Assembly: GCA_023263555.1 (NCBI GenBank) | Contig: JALQVX010000029.1 | Location: 1 to 43,752, forward strand | Length of the DNA: 43,752 bases | DNA from: Crocinitomix sp. | Lineage (GTDB): Bacteria > Bacteroidota > Bacteroidia > Flavobacteriales_D > Crocinitomicaceae | Direction of reading: 5' to 3' | Shown: positions 1 through 9,831 of the stretch, in pieces | Numbering within the stretch: position 1 is the first letter of the stretch | Layout: each line of letters starts with the position of its first letter | The notes under the pieces: model-generated | Told to the model about the DNA's origin: nothing | Databases searched by the model: none | What the model saw: the letters and a program-made list of their open reading frames with translations, nothing else | Position numbers and translations under genes: made by a program

Positions 1-2
1 CT

Positions 3-65
3 GCCCTACTAGCGGCAGTATTCTTATTTTTTTCTGTCCGAAAAAATCGGATTAATCGGTGGTAA
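3..65 (+). CDS. C-terminal tail of an integral membrane protein (partial, truncated by window start)
   Basis: Frame 3 reads ALLAAVFLFFSVRKNRINRW*: a hydrophobic helix followed by a basic tail and stop. Too short for the ORF track. Confidence 0.45.
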   Translation, partial: ALLAAVFLFFSVRKNRINRW

Positions 66-173
66 CTTTACCAGTTGTTTTGCATAATAAATGATTTTCA
101 ATATGGACTTCAATTCGCGGTCTAAATGCAACCTATTTTAACGATTTTCAGTCTTTAAAATAAAACATAGAAT

Positions 174-1052
174 ATGAAAAAGCATCTATTTTTGTGGTTG
201 GGGATTTTATGTGTTAACATTGCAATAGGACAGGAATTAGAGTTCAGTTTTGTAGGTTTTGACCCTGCTTATTGTCGAACTGCAGGTTATCAAAATGGCA
301 ATGGAGTGGTTTATGCTTCTGCAACCGGAGGTGTTCCGGCTTATAGTTTTTTGTGGACCGATTTGACAACTGGTGAAACGACAACGAATTCGACTTGGGG
401 TGGCCGAAATCCAGGATGTTATGAGCTTTCCATAACCGATATGGTAGGCACAATGATTACAACAACGGTTTGTGTAGATTCATTGAATCCAGTCGCAAAT
501 ATGGCCGTGATTTCTGATGATGTTTTGGGTGGTCCAATTTATTTTACCGGAAATGCACCCGCTACCGTTACCTTTGAAAATCTTTCATTAAATGTCCCCG
601 ATCCACTTGGTCCTGATGGGGTCATTCGCTATTACTTCAAGCCTACTGGAGCCGCGACTACTGAAACTGCCACTTCGCTTGCAACGGATTTTATATATAC
701 CTATGAATATGGTGGTGTTTGGACGGCTTCGCTCGTTGCAAAGAATATAAATGGTTGCACAGATACTGTTTATCTCTCATTTACAATTGACGGTCCTTCT
801 GAAGTAGAGGAAGTTGAAGTAAATGTCACGAATATCATCACAAACGCTCTACAACAAACCCTACTAGTAGGGTCTCAACTTAATAACGTAAAGCTTTACG
901 TTTATAATTTAGGCGGGCAAATACTCGTTTCATTTCCATTGGTAGAAGGCATCAATGAACTTCAGTTTAATCAACCAAAAGGCATGTATATATATGAAAT
1001 AAGGAATGAAGTAACGGATGCGCAAGTGGGTTCAGGGACTTTTATGTTTTAA
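174..1052 (+). CDS. Secreted protein with SprB/PKD-like module and T9SS type A-like C-terminal domain
   Basis: Signal peptide MKKHLFLWLGILCVNIAIGQ. Module FDPAYCR..NGVV..LWTDLTTGETTTNSTWGGRNPG is paralogous to the C-terminal part of the 37039..39840 product. C-terminus VKLYVYNLGGQILVSFPLVEGINELQF..KGMYIYEI resembles a Por secretion tail. Confidence 0.7.
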   Translation: MKKHLFLWLGILCVNIAIGQELEFSFVGFDPAYCRTAGYQNGNGVVYASATGGVPAYSFLWTDLTTGETTTNSTWGGRNPGCYELSITDMVGTMITTTVCVDSLNPVANMAVISDDVLGGPIYFTGNAPATVTFENLSLNVPDPLGPDGVIRYYFKPTGAATTETATSLATDFIYTYEYGGVWTASLVAKNINGCTDTVYLSFTIDGPSEVEEVEVNVTNIITNALQQTLLVGSQLNNVKLYVYNLGGQILVSFPLVEGINELQFNQPKGMYIYEIRNEVTDAQVGSGTFMF

Positions 1053-1113
1053 GGAAATCGAATTGGTTTTGTGGAATTTCTCCTCGAAAGCATCTTTTCA
1101 GTAAATTAATCTA

Positions 1114-1503
1114 ATGAAAGTACTCATTGTTATTCTCTTGTTCTTCTTGTCGCCACTTGCCATGTCACAAAATGATACCACAATGGCATCCATTAGTGGT
1201 CATTTGAAAGATTATGACACCTTCCAACCTATACCATTCAGATGTGTTCGATTGTTGGCGCCGTCCGGTAGGCTAATCAATGGTGCATGTGCCGATTTTG
1301 ATGGAAATTATGTACTAAATAATGTGCCATTGGGAATTTATACACTTAAAATTATAGAAGATGACTACGAAATAGACGTTGTTGAAAATGTTAGAATTAG
1401 TGCTGCTAGGAATTACGTTTTTGATTTTATTTTGGTCAAAAAACCAATAGAAAAGAAAGTTCGTAACCGAAGAAGAAGGTTTAGAAAGTGGAAAGGCAAA
1501 TAG
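1114..1503 (+). CDS. Carboxypeptidase-regulatory-like domain protein (secreted)
   Basis: Signal peptide MKVLIVILLFFLSPLAMSQ, then SISGHLKDYDTFQPIPFRCVRLL..GACADFDGNYVLNNVPLGIYTLKI, typical of CarboxypepD_reg-like folds. Basic C-terminus. Confidence 0.7.
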   Translation: MKVLIVILLFFLSPLAMSQNDTTMASISGHLKDYDTFQPIPFRCVRLLAPSGRLINGACADFDGNYVLNNVPLGIYTLKIIEDDYEIDVVENVRISAARNYVFDFILVKKPIEKKVRNRRRRFRKWKGK

Positions 1504-1522
1504 ATTTTATTATCTTCAAAAT

Positions 1523-1999
1523 ATGAAATCATATTATTTAATCCTACTAATCCTTCCGTTTATGTTGTCTTGCGAAGAAAAATTGGTTGTGAATGCTGAC
1601 GAGGTTGACATGATAACATATGCGTTTTTTGACTCTTCCGTTCCACCAATATATCACCGAAGTTTTGTCATTAATCTCACACATACAAGTGTTGCTATTA
1701 CCGTAGATTCGTATGGCGATATTTTAGCTGAAGATTCAATTGCGATTCTTCCTGAAGATTTTAATCATGTTATTGAGGTCATTAATGCAGCGTGTCTTAT
1801 TTCATTTGAATCAAAAGTTGAAGATTGTGTTGGGGGAACAGGTGAGCGACTAACCATATCAGTGTCGGGGGAACAAGTATATGAAGGAAGTTTTGATCAT
1901 TGTGGAGGAAACGAAATTCCCGCAAAAGCAGGTGATATTAATTCGGTTGTCCAAACGTTGAAAGGTCTTATCCCCAATTTTTATGATTACCTGAAATAA
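1523..1999 (+). CDS. Hypothetical lipoprotein
   Basis: Lipobox-like MKSYYLILLILPFMLSCEEK. No recognisable domain. Confidence 0.6.
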   Translation: MKSYYLILLILPFMLSCEEKLVVNADEVDMITYAFFDSSVPPIYHRSFVINLTHTSVAITVDSYGDILAEDSIAILPEDFNHVIEVINAACLISFESKVEDCVGGTGERLTISVSGEQVYEGSFDHCGGNEIPAKAGDINSVVQTLKGLIPNFYDYLK

Positions 2000-2000
2000 C

Positions 2001-5000
2001 CTATTGTTTGATCACTTGTAGATGACGAATTGAATCGTTGTTCTCCACAGTCAATATATATTCTCCTGCAGCTAATCGGGAAAGATCAATGTCAATTGTA
2101 TTTGAAGATGTATAGTCGCCTTTAAAAACAATCCTTCCCGATAAATCTGTCAATTCAATGCTTACATTTGTCCATTCTTCGCCAAGTATAACATGTATGT
2201 TGTTTGTCGCTGGATTCGGATGGATAATCACTGTAGGTCCATCATTTTCATCAAGCATTGCATCATCAAAAAGGAAACATGCTGAGGTATCAATGCATCC
2301 GTCTTGTTCAATAATCACAGCATAATTCCCTGCACTTGTCACAATAAATGTAGGTTCTGTAACGGCGGGAATGACACTTGAATGAGCTGCATCACAATCT
2401 ACCCAATTATAAGTTGCACCAGGAACGTCAACTGCATTGATCGTCCAACCACTAGTTGAAAGACTTGTATTGATTTCAATGACTGTTAATTCGAGCGTAA
2501 CAATTGAATCACAACCTAGGATGGTTTCGAATATTTCTGAATAAGTGCCTGCTGCTGTAAGCACGCTTTCCCCAAATATCAAACTATCACCAAAACAGAT
2601 TTGTGCGGTACTCGTTTCTGTAAATAGAGGTTCTATCGCTAAGGTTAAAGTCACACTTGAGTCACATCCATGAATACTTGTAAAATCTTCGGTATAAATA
2701 CCCGCTTCTGTAAGTTCAACGCCTCCAAATGTATAAATGTCGCCTTCGCAAATGCTAGCATTGGTTTCAAAATAACCTGAATAAAGGTAATTCGGATGAC
2801 CTGGTTCGCAAATCGAATCGAGCGCTGTGATGCAAGAAGCATTTAAGCGCATCACCGATCCACATGCATTCGAAACTTGGACAAGGTAGAGTTCGGTACC
2901 AATGAGCGAAAACCTAGGTTTAGCATAGGATGAAGATACGGATTGAATCGCGTTCGTTCCGTTTCCTATGAAGTCATTATTCGCACTGTAATGATTAAAA
3001 TAGGAGGCGTTTATTCGGTCGTCAGCAAGATCAACAACTGCGTTCAATGTAGCGGTTAATCCATAACAATTCGTATGGGCATTGATGCTGATGTAATATT
3101 GGTTGGTTGTACTTGGAATCGAAGCAAGATCAACGATCAAGGTCGAATCTCCAGTGCTAAACCATGGACTGACAGGTGTCGTATAGTCGCAATACGTGCT
3201 TTCATCAGCGTCTGTTAAACCATCAGCGTCACTATCTAAATCCAAATAGTTTAGAATGCCATCTCCGTCATAATCTAATTCTGAATGACAAGCAGGATCA
3301 ACAGTTAGTCCTCCTCCACATGCTGTGCTGAGTTGAATGGCGTATAAAGCCGATCCAATTAATTCGAAGCGAAGCTTACTTACCTCTGAAGAGACTGAGG
3401 TTACTCGGTTAGAAAGGTCTTGAATCAGCTCATTTTCGAGGTCGTTAAAATGATGATATTCGAGTACCGAAATCGTATTGGTGGAGGTATTGATGTGTGT
3501 TTTGAGAGAGGCTGTTTCACCAAAACAAGATGATGTAAAGTGAAGTTCAGCAAAAGAAAGTCCTTCTTCAAAGGTGTAAACAAGGACTGAATCTACTCCG
3601 GATAAACTTTCATCAAAACTAATGACTTCGTAACAAGGGGTATTTTCCGTATAATCCGGAAGTCCGTCATTATCGCTATCTAAATCTTCACTGTTTGGAA
3701 TGCCGTCTCCGTCCGCATCAATAGACGACCAACATGCAGAAATCATTCGGATTGTGCCCGTATCGCAATCATTCGCAAGCAAATGCATGTATAAAACATC
3801 ATCCAATAATTTAAACGCTATTTCCGCTGGAGACGTCATTCCTGAGGTTTGAATCGATCCTGATTCAGATGCGATTAAGGGATCAATAAACACATCAGAT
3901 CCGAAATGTTGGTAAGACCATGGATTGATCGCATCAGCTTCCAAATCGATTGTGAATTTGCCCTGAGCCTCAGTTAAATCACAATTATTACCGAGGGTGA
4001 TTTCAATGAAAAAGGTTCCTGTTCCACCATCAAAGTCGCTAATCATTAAGGAATCTGTAATTTCAATTGATTCAGAACCCGGAATGGAATTGCTGCATCC
4101 CGTTGCCTCATCATAATCATTGATTCCGTCCCCGTCTGAATCGGGGCAACTATTATCTAATACGGTAATGAAATTATACAGTGTTTTCGTATCAACGGTT
4201 CCATACTCATCTGTCACGGTGAAGGTTACATTGTAAGAACCAGGAGTTGAATAATAAACGGTAGGAAACGCCTCTGAAGATTCGGATGGATAACCGCCTG
4301 GAAATTCCCAATGATAGGTCGCTTCACCCGAACTGTGTACCGAATTTTGCACAAAATAGATGGGAGTCACTGGGCAATCAACTGTTCTGGACGAGGCAGA
4401 AAAACTCGCAATTGGTTCGAGTGATTCTTCAACTAAATCATGTTCCCAAGATCCTCTTGAACTTCCCATTCTAAATTTACCCTTTGGAGGAACGGTAAAA
4501 ATGTCTCTCACATAACCCATAGTGGCTAATCCTGTGCCAACAGAAATCCAATCAGGCATATCATCACTTTTATACCAAACACCAGCATTCCCCGCAAAGG
4601 CCAAAAAGACCCCTCCGTTGGTTCCTCGCTGATGAATGATGTGCGAAACTGGCGTTAAAGGGAGTGATGGCGTTGTCAGGTTTACCCAACTTAATCCACC
4701 ATTTGGACTGTATACTATTTTTGCTTCATTTTGATAATTGCCATAAGCCAACCACAATTCATTTGGATTGTTTCCTACTGTGAGCCCTACAATATTCGTA
4801 TATCCTTCTGTAACAACTGGTGAAGGCGTGATGGTTGTCCAAGTCACTCCACCATTCGTTGATTTTTTGACCGTATTATTGCCGTGTAAAACGTACATAC
4901 GCAAGGTGTCTTCTGGACTTATTTTGAATTCATTTACAGTGGTTCCAAAATCTGCGAATTCAACTTCCGTATCAAGGTTATCCCGTGTGAGATAGATTTT

Positions 5001-6791
5001 TGAACCAGCATGTCCGTAAAACGTGTTGTATACATACGGATTAAATTCGAGGGTTTGCAAAAGCATTGAGGTTGTGATCGCAGTAGTGTAGATAAATCCT
5101 CCCGCATTGTCTAAAGCCGTTTTAAATTTTCCATAACCATGGTTAAAATAAATTAGATGATCATGCGATTGATTGACAGACGTTCTGCTCGCATCTCCAC
5201 CTCCGCGACTGATCCATCCATTGTCACCGTCATAACGTCTTATTTTAGTCGGACCATGATCGCATCCAGCAGAAAGAATGTCTGATTTGGGTGAACTTGA
5301 AAACCCCCATAAATCTACGGATGAAATTTCTCGACCTATTGTGGTCACTGTTTCCATGGCATCTGTAGAAATTGACAATCCACCATCTGTGCCAATAAAA
5401 ACTAAATCACCGAGCACATCAATTGAGCGAATGTCCGGGTGGACGTATTTGGGGCAACCGGCATATCCTGAGGTCATGTCCGTATAAGTTAATCCACCAT
5501 CATAGGAACGATTGACCGAGCTTGCAAAATAATATCCTGTGTAAATATTGTCCTCATTTAGCGGATTGACTTTCACACCTTCGGTTTTGCCAAGGCGATT
5601 TTTTGAATTCAATGTTCCAGTTTCGCTATAACGGTAGAGGGTATCTTCGGTAAATAATGAATAGAGATAGAGTTGATCAGGGTTGTCGGTGATGGTTTGA
5701 AATGCTAAATTATTGGGTAATGTTCGACCCAAATCAACATTTAAATTTACCAATAAAGTGAAAGAAACCCCACCGTCTGTAGATTTATAAATACAAGGTG
5801 AATTTGCCGCATTATAGGCGCCTAAATAATAGACGTTTGGATCATCCATATCTCGTTCCAAACCAAAAAAGTTAGAAGGACGTTGGTAAATTCCAAATTC
5901 TGAATTAATCGTGTGGGCACCACCAAAGTAATGGTCTGTTCCCCCACCGCTATTGTCAAAAGCAAGTGTCCATGTTGTTCCTCCGTCTGTCGAACGATAC
6001 AATTTTCTGCCAAATGTAGAAAGCACGATATTTTCATCCGTCCCTGAAACGGCAATATAATAAGGACGATTAAGCGGATCGGTATCTCGGTTTAATTCTT
6101 CGCACAAGGTCCAATCTTCGCCTGAATTATCACTTTTTAAAAGGCCGGCTTCGGTTGCGGCATATACAATGATGGGGTTGGACGCACTGACCTCAATTTC
6201 TCCGTAATAATAATCCCGATTAGCATAGGTATTCGTTCCATTCGTATATTCAGCATCCGTTAAAGACCACGTCAATCCTTGATCTTGACTTACCCATAAT
6301 CCCCCGTATGAAAAACCAGCGTAAAGATTGTCTGTATTGTACGGGTTAATATAAACGCGATCGCAAAACCCACCCGAAAGTGAACTGCTTGTTCCGCAGG
6401 TTGTCTGTTCGGCAAAGTTAGGTCCTGTCATGCGCCATGAACCAAATGTTTTTGTCATACCAGCTGTTGACTTGCTTTCAACTATGCCGGTGTAAGGTAT
6501 ATAATATCCATCTGCATCAATGCTCAGGCGTGCAAAATCTAACCAACGAATAAAGGCGCGTTTTTGATGACTTGTTTCGGTTTGGTGCAATGTGAAATAT
6601 GCATTAAACTCAGTTTCCGCTATAAGGACATTCGGATGTTCCGCCATCATTTCAATATACCAAGTCGTTTCTGAATGGTCTACTTTCACCAATGGAAAAG
6701 GAGAAGTGTCTTCACCAATTTCTTGAGCGAATAAAGATTGTATACTTCCAAAAAACAGGATAAGCGTGAGGATAGGTATAATTCTAATCAT
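2001..6791 (-). CDS. T9SS type A sorting domain protein: BNR/sortilin-like propeller, PKD domain, three TSP3-flanked repeat domains
   Basis: Signal peptide. Repeated SxDGGxTW BNR motifs (STDGGTTWT, STNGGVTWT, SPNGGLSWV). PKD YHWEFPGGYPSESSEAFPTVYYSTPGSYNVTFTV. TSP3 DSDGDGINDYDE, DADGDGIPNSEDLDSDNDGLPD, DYDGDGILNYLDLDSDADGLTD. C-terminus VIIHPNPATNNIHVIL..LAAGEYILTVENNDSIRHLQVIKQ. Confidence 0.88.
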   Translation of the reverse strand: MIRIIPILTLILFFGSIQSLFAQEIGEDTSPFPLVKVDHSETTWYIEMMAEHPNVLIAETEFNAYFTLHQTETSHQKRAFIRWLDFARLSIDADGYYIPYTGIVESKSTAGMTKTFGSWRMTGPNFAEQTTCGTSSSLSGGFCDRVYINPYNTDNLYAGFSYGGLWVSQDQGLTWSLTDAEYTNGTNTYANRDYYYGEIEVSASNPIIVYAATEAGLLKSDNSGEDWTLCEELNRDTDPLNRPYYIAVSGTDENIVLSTFGRKLYRSTDGGTTWTLAFDNSGGGTDHYFGGAHTINSEFGIYQRPSNFFGLERDMDDPNVYYLGAYNAANSPCIYKSTDGGVSFTLLVNLNVDLGRTLPNNLAFQTITDNPDQLYLYSLFTEDTLYRYSETGTLNSKNRLGKTEGVKVNPLNEDNIYTGYYFASSVNRSYDGGLTYTDMTSGYAGCPKYVHPDIRSIDVLGDLVFIGTDGGLSISTDAMETVTTIGREISSVDLWGFSSSPKSDILSAGCDHGPTKIRRYDGDNGWISRGGGDASRTSVNQSHDHLIYFNHGYGKFKTALDNAGGFIYTTAITTSMLLQTLEFNPYVYNTFYGHAGSKIYLTRDNLDTEVEFADFGTTVNEFKISPEDTLRMYVLHGNNTVKKSTNGGVTWTTITPSPVVTEGYTNIVGLTVGNNPNELWLAYGNYQNEAKIVYSPNGGLSWVNLTTPSLPLTPVSHIIHQRGTNGGVFLAFAGNAGVWYKSDDMPDWISVGTGLATMGYVRDIFTVPPKGKFRMGSSRGSWEHDLVEESLEPIASFSASSRTVDCPVTPIYFVQNSVHSSGEATYHWEFPGGYPSESSEAFPTVYYSTPGSYNVTFTVTDEYGTVDTKTLYNFITVLDNSCPDSDGDGINDYDEATGCSNSIPGSESIEITDSLMISDFDGGTGTFFIEITLGNNCDLTEAQGKFTIDLEADAINPWSYQHFGSDVFIDPLIASESGSIQTSGMTSPAEIAFKLLDDVLYMHLLANDCDTGTIRMISACWSSIDADGDGIPNSEDLDSDNDGLPDYTENTPCYEVISFDESLSGVDSVLVYTFEEGLSFAELHFTSSCFGETASLKTHINTSTNTISVLEYHHFNDLENELIQDLSNRVTSVSSEVSKLRFELIGSALYAIQLSTACGGGLTVDPACHSELDYDGDGILNYLDLDSDADGLTDADESTYCDYTTPVSPWFSTGDSTLIVDLASIPSTTNQYYISINAHTNCYGLTATLNAVVDLADDRINASYFNHYSANNDFIGNGTNAIQSVSSSYAKPRFSLIGTELYLVQVSNACGSVMRLNASCITALDSICEPGHPNYLYSGYFETNASICEGDIYTFGGVELTEAGIYTEDFTSIHGCDSSVTLTLAIEPLFTETSTAQICFGDSLIFGESVLTAAGTYSEIFETILGCDSIVTLELTVIEINTSLSTSGWTINAVDVPGATYNWVDCDAAHSSVIPAVTEPTFIVTSAGNYAVIIEQDGCIDTSACFLFDDAMLDENDGPTVIIHPNPATNNIHVILGEEWTNVSIELTDLSGRIVFKGDYTSSNTIDIDLSRLAAGEYILTVENNDSIRHLQVIKQ

Positions 6792-6954
6792 AAAAATGAT
6801 CTAATTCGTTGTGAATGTTGTGTTTATCTAAGGTAATTTTTTTTCACCTGAAATGCTAAGATAGTTAGAAATTCATTTTTATCAGCAAGAATTGCTGAAG
6901 CATAATAATTTGTAGAATTCGCGTCTTGACTGCTGTCTTCTTTCGCATTTTCTG

Positions 6955-6962
6955 TAAATTTG
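6955..6962 (+). promoter_or_regulatory. Candidate Bacteroidota -7 promoter element (TAAATTTG) upstream of asnS
   Basis: Exact match to TAnnTTTG, 24 nt before the asnS ATG. No clear -33 TTTG at canonical spacing. Confidence 0.4.
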
Positions 6963-6985
6963 CTTTTTTTCCAAAATAAGTAGAA

Positions 6986-8425
6986 ATGCAACGAACAGAA
7001 ATTAAAGAAGTATTAAACACAGGATCTTTTGGAGATAAGGTACTTGTAAAGGGTTGGGTAAAAGCCTTTAGACAAAATCGATTTATTCAATTGAATGACG
7101 GATCCACCATCAATAATATTCAAGCTGTCGTTGATTTTGAAAATACAGATGAGGCAGTAATTAAACGCATAACAACGGCTGCTGCTGTTTCTTTAATTGG
7201 CGTTTTGGAAGAATCACAAGGAAAAGGTCAAAAATTCGACTTAATTGTTGAGTCAATTGAGATTTTAGGGGATGCAGATCCTGAAGAGGTAAGTAAAACA
7301 ATTTTACAACCTAAAAAACATAGCTTAGAGTTTTTGCGTGAGCAAGCACATTTGCGGTTTAGAACGAATTTGTTTGGGGCTGTTTTCAGAATTCGTCATG
7401 CCACATCTTTTGCAATTCATAAGTATTTTAATGACAAGGGTTATTTCCATATTGCAACGCCCATCATAACCGGGTCAGATGCTGAAGGAGCGGGTGAGAT
7501 GTTTCGTGTAACGAATTTTGATGCTAAGAACCCACCAGTAAATGAAGATGGTAGTGTTAATTGGACGGAAGATTTTTTTGGAAGAGAGACTAATTTAACG
7601 GTTTCTGGTCAATTGGAGGCTGAATTGGCGGCAATGGCATTGGGTAAAGTGTATACATTTGGTCCAACTTTTCGTGCGGAGAACTCTAATACGGCGCGCC
7701 ACTTAGCCGAATTTTGGATGGTAGAACCAGAAGTTGCATTCAACGATATTGTGGACAATATGGATTTAGCCGAAGATTTTTTGAGCTATATCTGTCAATA
7801 CGTATTGGAAAATTGTGCCGATGATGTCGCCTTCTTAAACGAACGTGAGATTCAGGAGGATAAATCAAAGCCAACTGCCGAGCGCAATGAAATGAATTTA
7901 ATCGATCGCTTGAACTTTGTGATTAACAATGATTTTGCGCGAATTACATATACAGAGGCCATTGAATTATTACAGAATTCGGCTCCTTACAAAAAGAAAA
8001 AATTTAAGTATCCAGTTGAATGGGGAACGGATTTGCAAAGTGAGCACGAACGTTTTTTGGTCGAGAAGCACTTTAAAAAACCGGTCATAATTCGTGATTA
8101 TCCAGCTTCTTTCAAAGCGTTTTATATGCGTTTGAACGAGGACGGAAAAACGGTGGCGGCAATGGACATTCTCTTCCCTGGTATTGGTGAGATTATTGGA
8201 GGTTCACAGCGAGAAGAGCGTTATGATGTCTTGCGCGAAAAATGCAAAGCATTTAATATTTCAGAAGAAGAATTGTGGTGGTATATGGATACACGCAAAT
8301 TCGGAACGGCACCCCATGCAGGTTTTGGTTTAGGATTTGAGCGCATGGTGATGTTTACCACAGGTATGTCCAATATTCGTGATGTTATTCCTTTTCCACG
8401 CACACCGGGTAAAGCCGAATTTTAA
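6986..8425 (+). CDS. asnS: Asparagine--tRNA ligase
   Basis: Full-length class II aaRS: OB-fold [71 protein letters not shown]. Confidence 0.97.
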   Translation: MQRTEIKEVLNTGSFGDKVLVKGWVKAFRQNRFIQLNDGSTINNIQAVVDFENTDEAVIKRITTAAAVSLIGVLEESQGKGQKFDLIVESIEILGDADPEEVSKTILQPKKHSLEFLREQAHLRFRTNLFGAVFRIRHATSFAIHKYFNDKGYFHIATPIITGSDAEGAGEMFRVTNFDAKNPPVNEDGSVNWTEDFFGRETNLTVSGQLEAELAAMALGKVYTFGPTFRAENSNTARHLAEFWMVEPEVAFNDIVDNMDLAEDFLSYICQYVLENCADDVAFLNEREIQEDKSKPTAERNEMNLIDRLNFVINNDFARITYTEAIELLQNSAPYKKKKFKYPVEWGTDLQSEHERFLVEKHFKKPVIIRDYPASFKAFYMRLNEDGKTVAAMDILFPGIGEIIGGSQREERYDVLREKCKAFNISEEELWWYMDTRKFGTAPHAGFGLGFERMVMFTTGMSNIRDVIPFPRTPGKAEF

Positions 8426-8435
8426 TTTTTTGAAC

Positions 8436-8792
8436 ATGAAGAAAATCTATTATTTAAGTACGTGCTCAACCTGTCAGCGAATTCTCAAAGAGTGGAATGT
8501 GGATGATTCCTTCGATTTACAGGATATAAAAACGGAAAAAATGACCCCACCACAGGTTGATCAATTGATTAAAATGGCGGGAAGTGCGTTGTCCTTATTT
8601 TCTAAGCGAGCTGTAAAATATCGTGCTATGGGATTGCACGAACGTGAACTTTCAGAAGGGGAGATGAGACAATTGATTATTGACGAATATACATTTTTGA
8701 GTCGCCCAGTTTTAGTGTTGGATGATCAAATTTTTGTAGGGAATTCTAAAAAAGTTGTTGAGGCCGCTAAACAAGCTTTGGCGATCCACTAA
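8436..8792 (+). CDS. ArsC/Spx-family thioredoxin-fold reductase
   Basis: KKIYYLSTCSTCQRILKEW with N-terminal CxxC, and an ArsC-type Arg-Pro segment (FLSRPVLVLDDQIFVG). The ATG at 8436 is preferred over 8379, which overlaps asnS. Confidence 0.8.
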   Translation: MKKIYYLSTCSTCQRILKEWNVDDSFDLQDIKTEKMTPPQVDQLIKMAGSALSLFSKRAVKYRAMGLHERELSEGEMRQLIIDEYTFLSRPVLVLDDQIFVGNSKKVVEAAKQALAIH

Positions 8793-8796
8793 TTAG

Positions 8797-9714
8797 ATGC
8801 GCCCACTCTTAAAATCGCATCTTGCTTTATTCGCTGTAAATGTAATGTACGGGATTAATTATCTCGTTGCGAAAGGTTTAATGCCAAGCGTTTTGGGGCC
8901 AAATGGATTTATCCTCCTCAGAGTGATGGGGGCAACCATACTTTTCTGGATGGTTTTTGTATTTCGATTTCAAAAAGTGGAATGGAAAGATTTAGGTCGA
9001 CTGGCCATTTGTGCCGTTTTTGGCGTTGCCGTAAATCAACTGTTTTTCTTCAATGGGTTGATGCGGACGAGTCCTGTTAATGCCTCCGTCATCATGACTA
9101 CCACACCGATAATCGTGTTCATTCTTTCGCTTTTCATCTTAAAGGAAAAACCTAAATTTATTCGTATTCTTGGCTTAATTATTGGTGCCTCAGGGTCGAT
9201 TATTTTTACCTTACTGGGTTCAAAATCAGTTGATACAAGTTTGCTTGGTGATTTATTTATTTTCGTTAATGCGACGTCTTATTCGTTGTACCTTGTTTTG
9301 GTAAAGCCTTTAATGGGGAAATATAAACCACTCACTGTGATCACTTGGGTTTTCACCTTCGGCTTATGTTATGTTCTCTTGTGGTCTCCAAGTCGAAGTG
9401 AATTTTCTGGAACACCCTTTTCAATGCTTGATTTAAAAGTGGTCTCGCAAATCCTATTCGTCATTATAGGTGTGACGTTTTTACCCTATTTACTCAATGT
9501 GTATGCTATGAAGAAAGTGAGTCCTTCTATAACAAGTACCTACATTTATTTACAACCACTATTAACCACATTTTTTATCTACCTTTTCTGGGTCTTTGGG
9601 TTAAAAGATTATACGCAAGACCTCACTATAGGGAAAGGTTTGGCCGCACTCATGGTATTTCTTGGTGTTTATTTTGTCATTAAGCCCGAGAAGGTTAAAG
9701 CGATTTTGCAATAG
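8797..9714 (+). CDS. EamA/DMT family transporter
   Basis: About ten hydrophobic helices with EamA-type duplication (TSPVNASVIMTTTPIIVFILSLFILKEKP; KVSPSITSTYIYLQPLLTTFFIYLF). Confidence 0.9.
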   Translation: MRPLLKSHLALFAVNVMYGINYLVAKGLMPSVLGPNGFILLRVMGATILFWMVFVFRFQKVEWKDLGRLAICAVFGVAVNQLFFFNGLMRTSPVNASVIMTTTPIIVFILSLFILKEKPKFIRILGLIIGASGSIIFTLLGSKSVDTSLLGDLFIFVNATSYSLYLVLVKPLMGKYKPLTVITWVFTFGLCYVLLWSPSRSEFSGTPFSMLDLKVVSQILFVIIGVTFLPYLLNVYAMKKVSPSITSTYIYLQPLLTTFFIYLFWVFGLKDYTQDLTIGKGLAALMVFLGVYFVIKPEKVKAILQ

Positions 9715-9804
9715 AATGGTTTATTCATCTTTTTAAACGTTAAAATAGGAGCTTATAGCTGTGAGATTTATCCATTCACATTATCCAATTATACAATAAA
9801 TTGA

Positions 9805-9812
9805 GTAGATTT
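9805..9812 (+). promoter_or_regulatory. Candidate -7 element TAGATTTG upstream of the biotinyl protein gene
   Basis: Exact TAnnTTTG ending 20 nt before the ATG at 9832. Confidence 0.35.
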
Positions 9813-9831
9813 GACTATCAAATTAAACGGC

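Noticed and set aside
4286-5487. Short plus-strand ORFs inside the 1596-aa minus-strand gene
   Set aside because: Antisense shadows of repeat-rich coding sequence with no independent signals.
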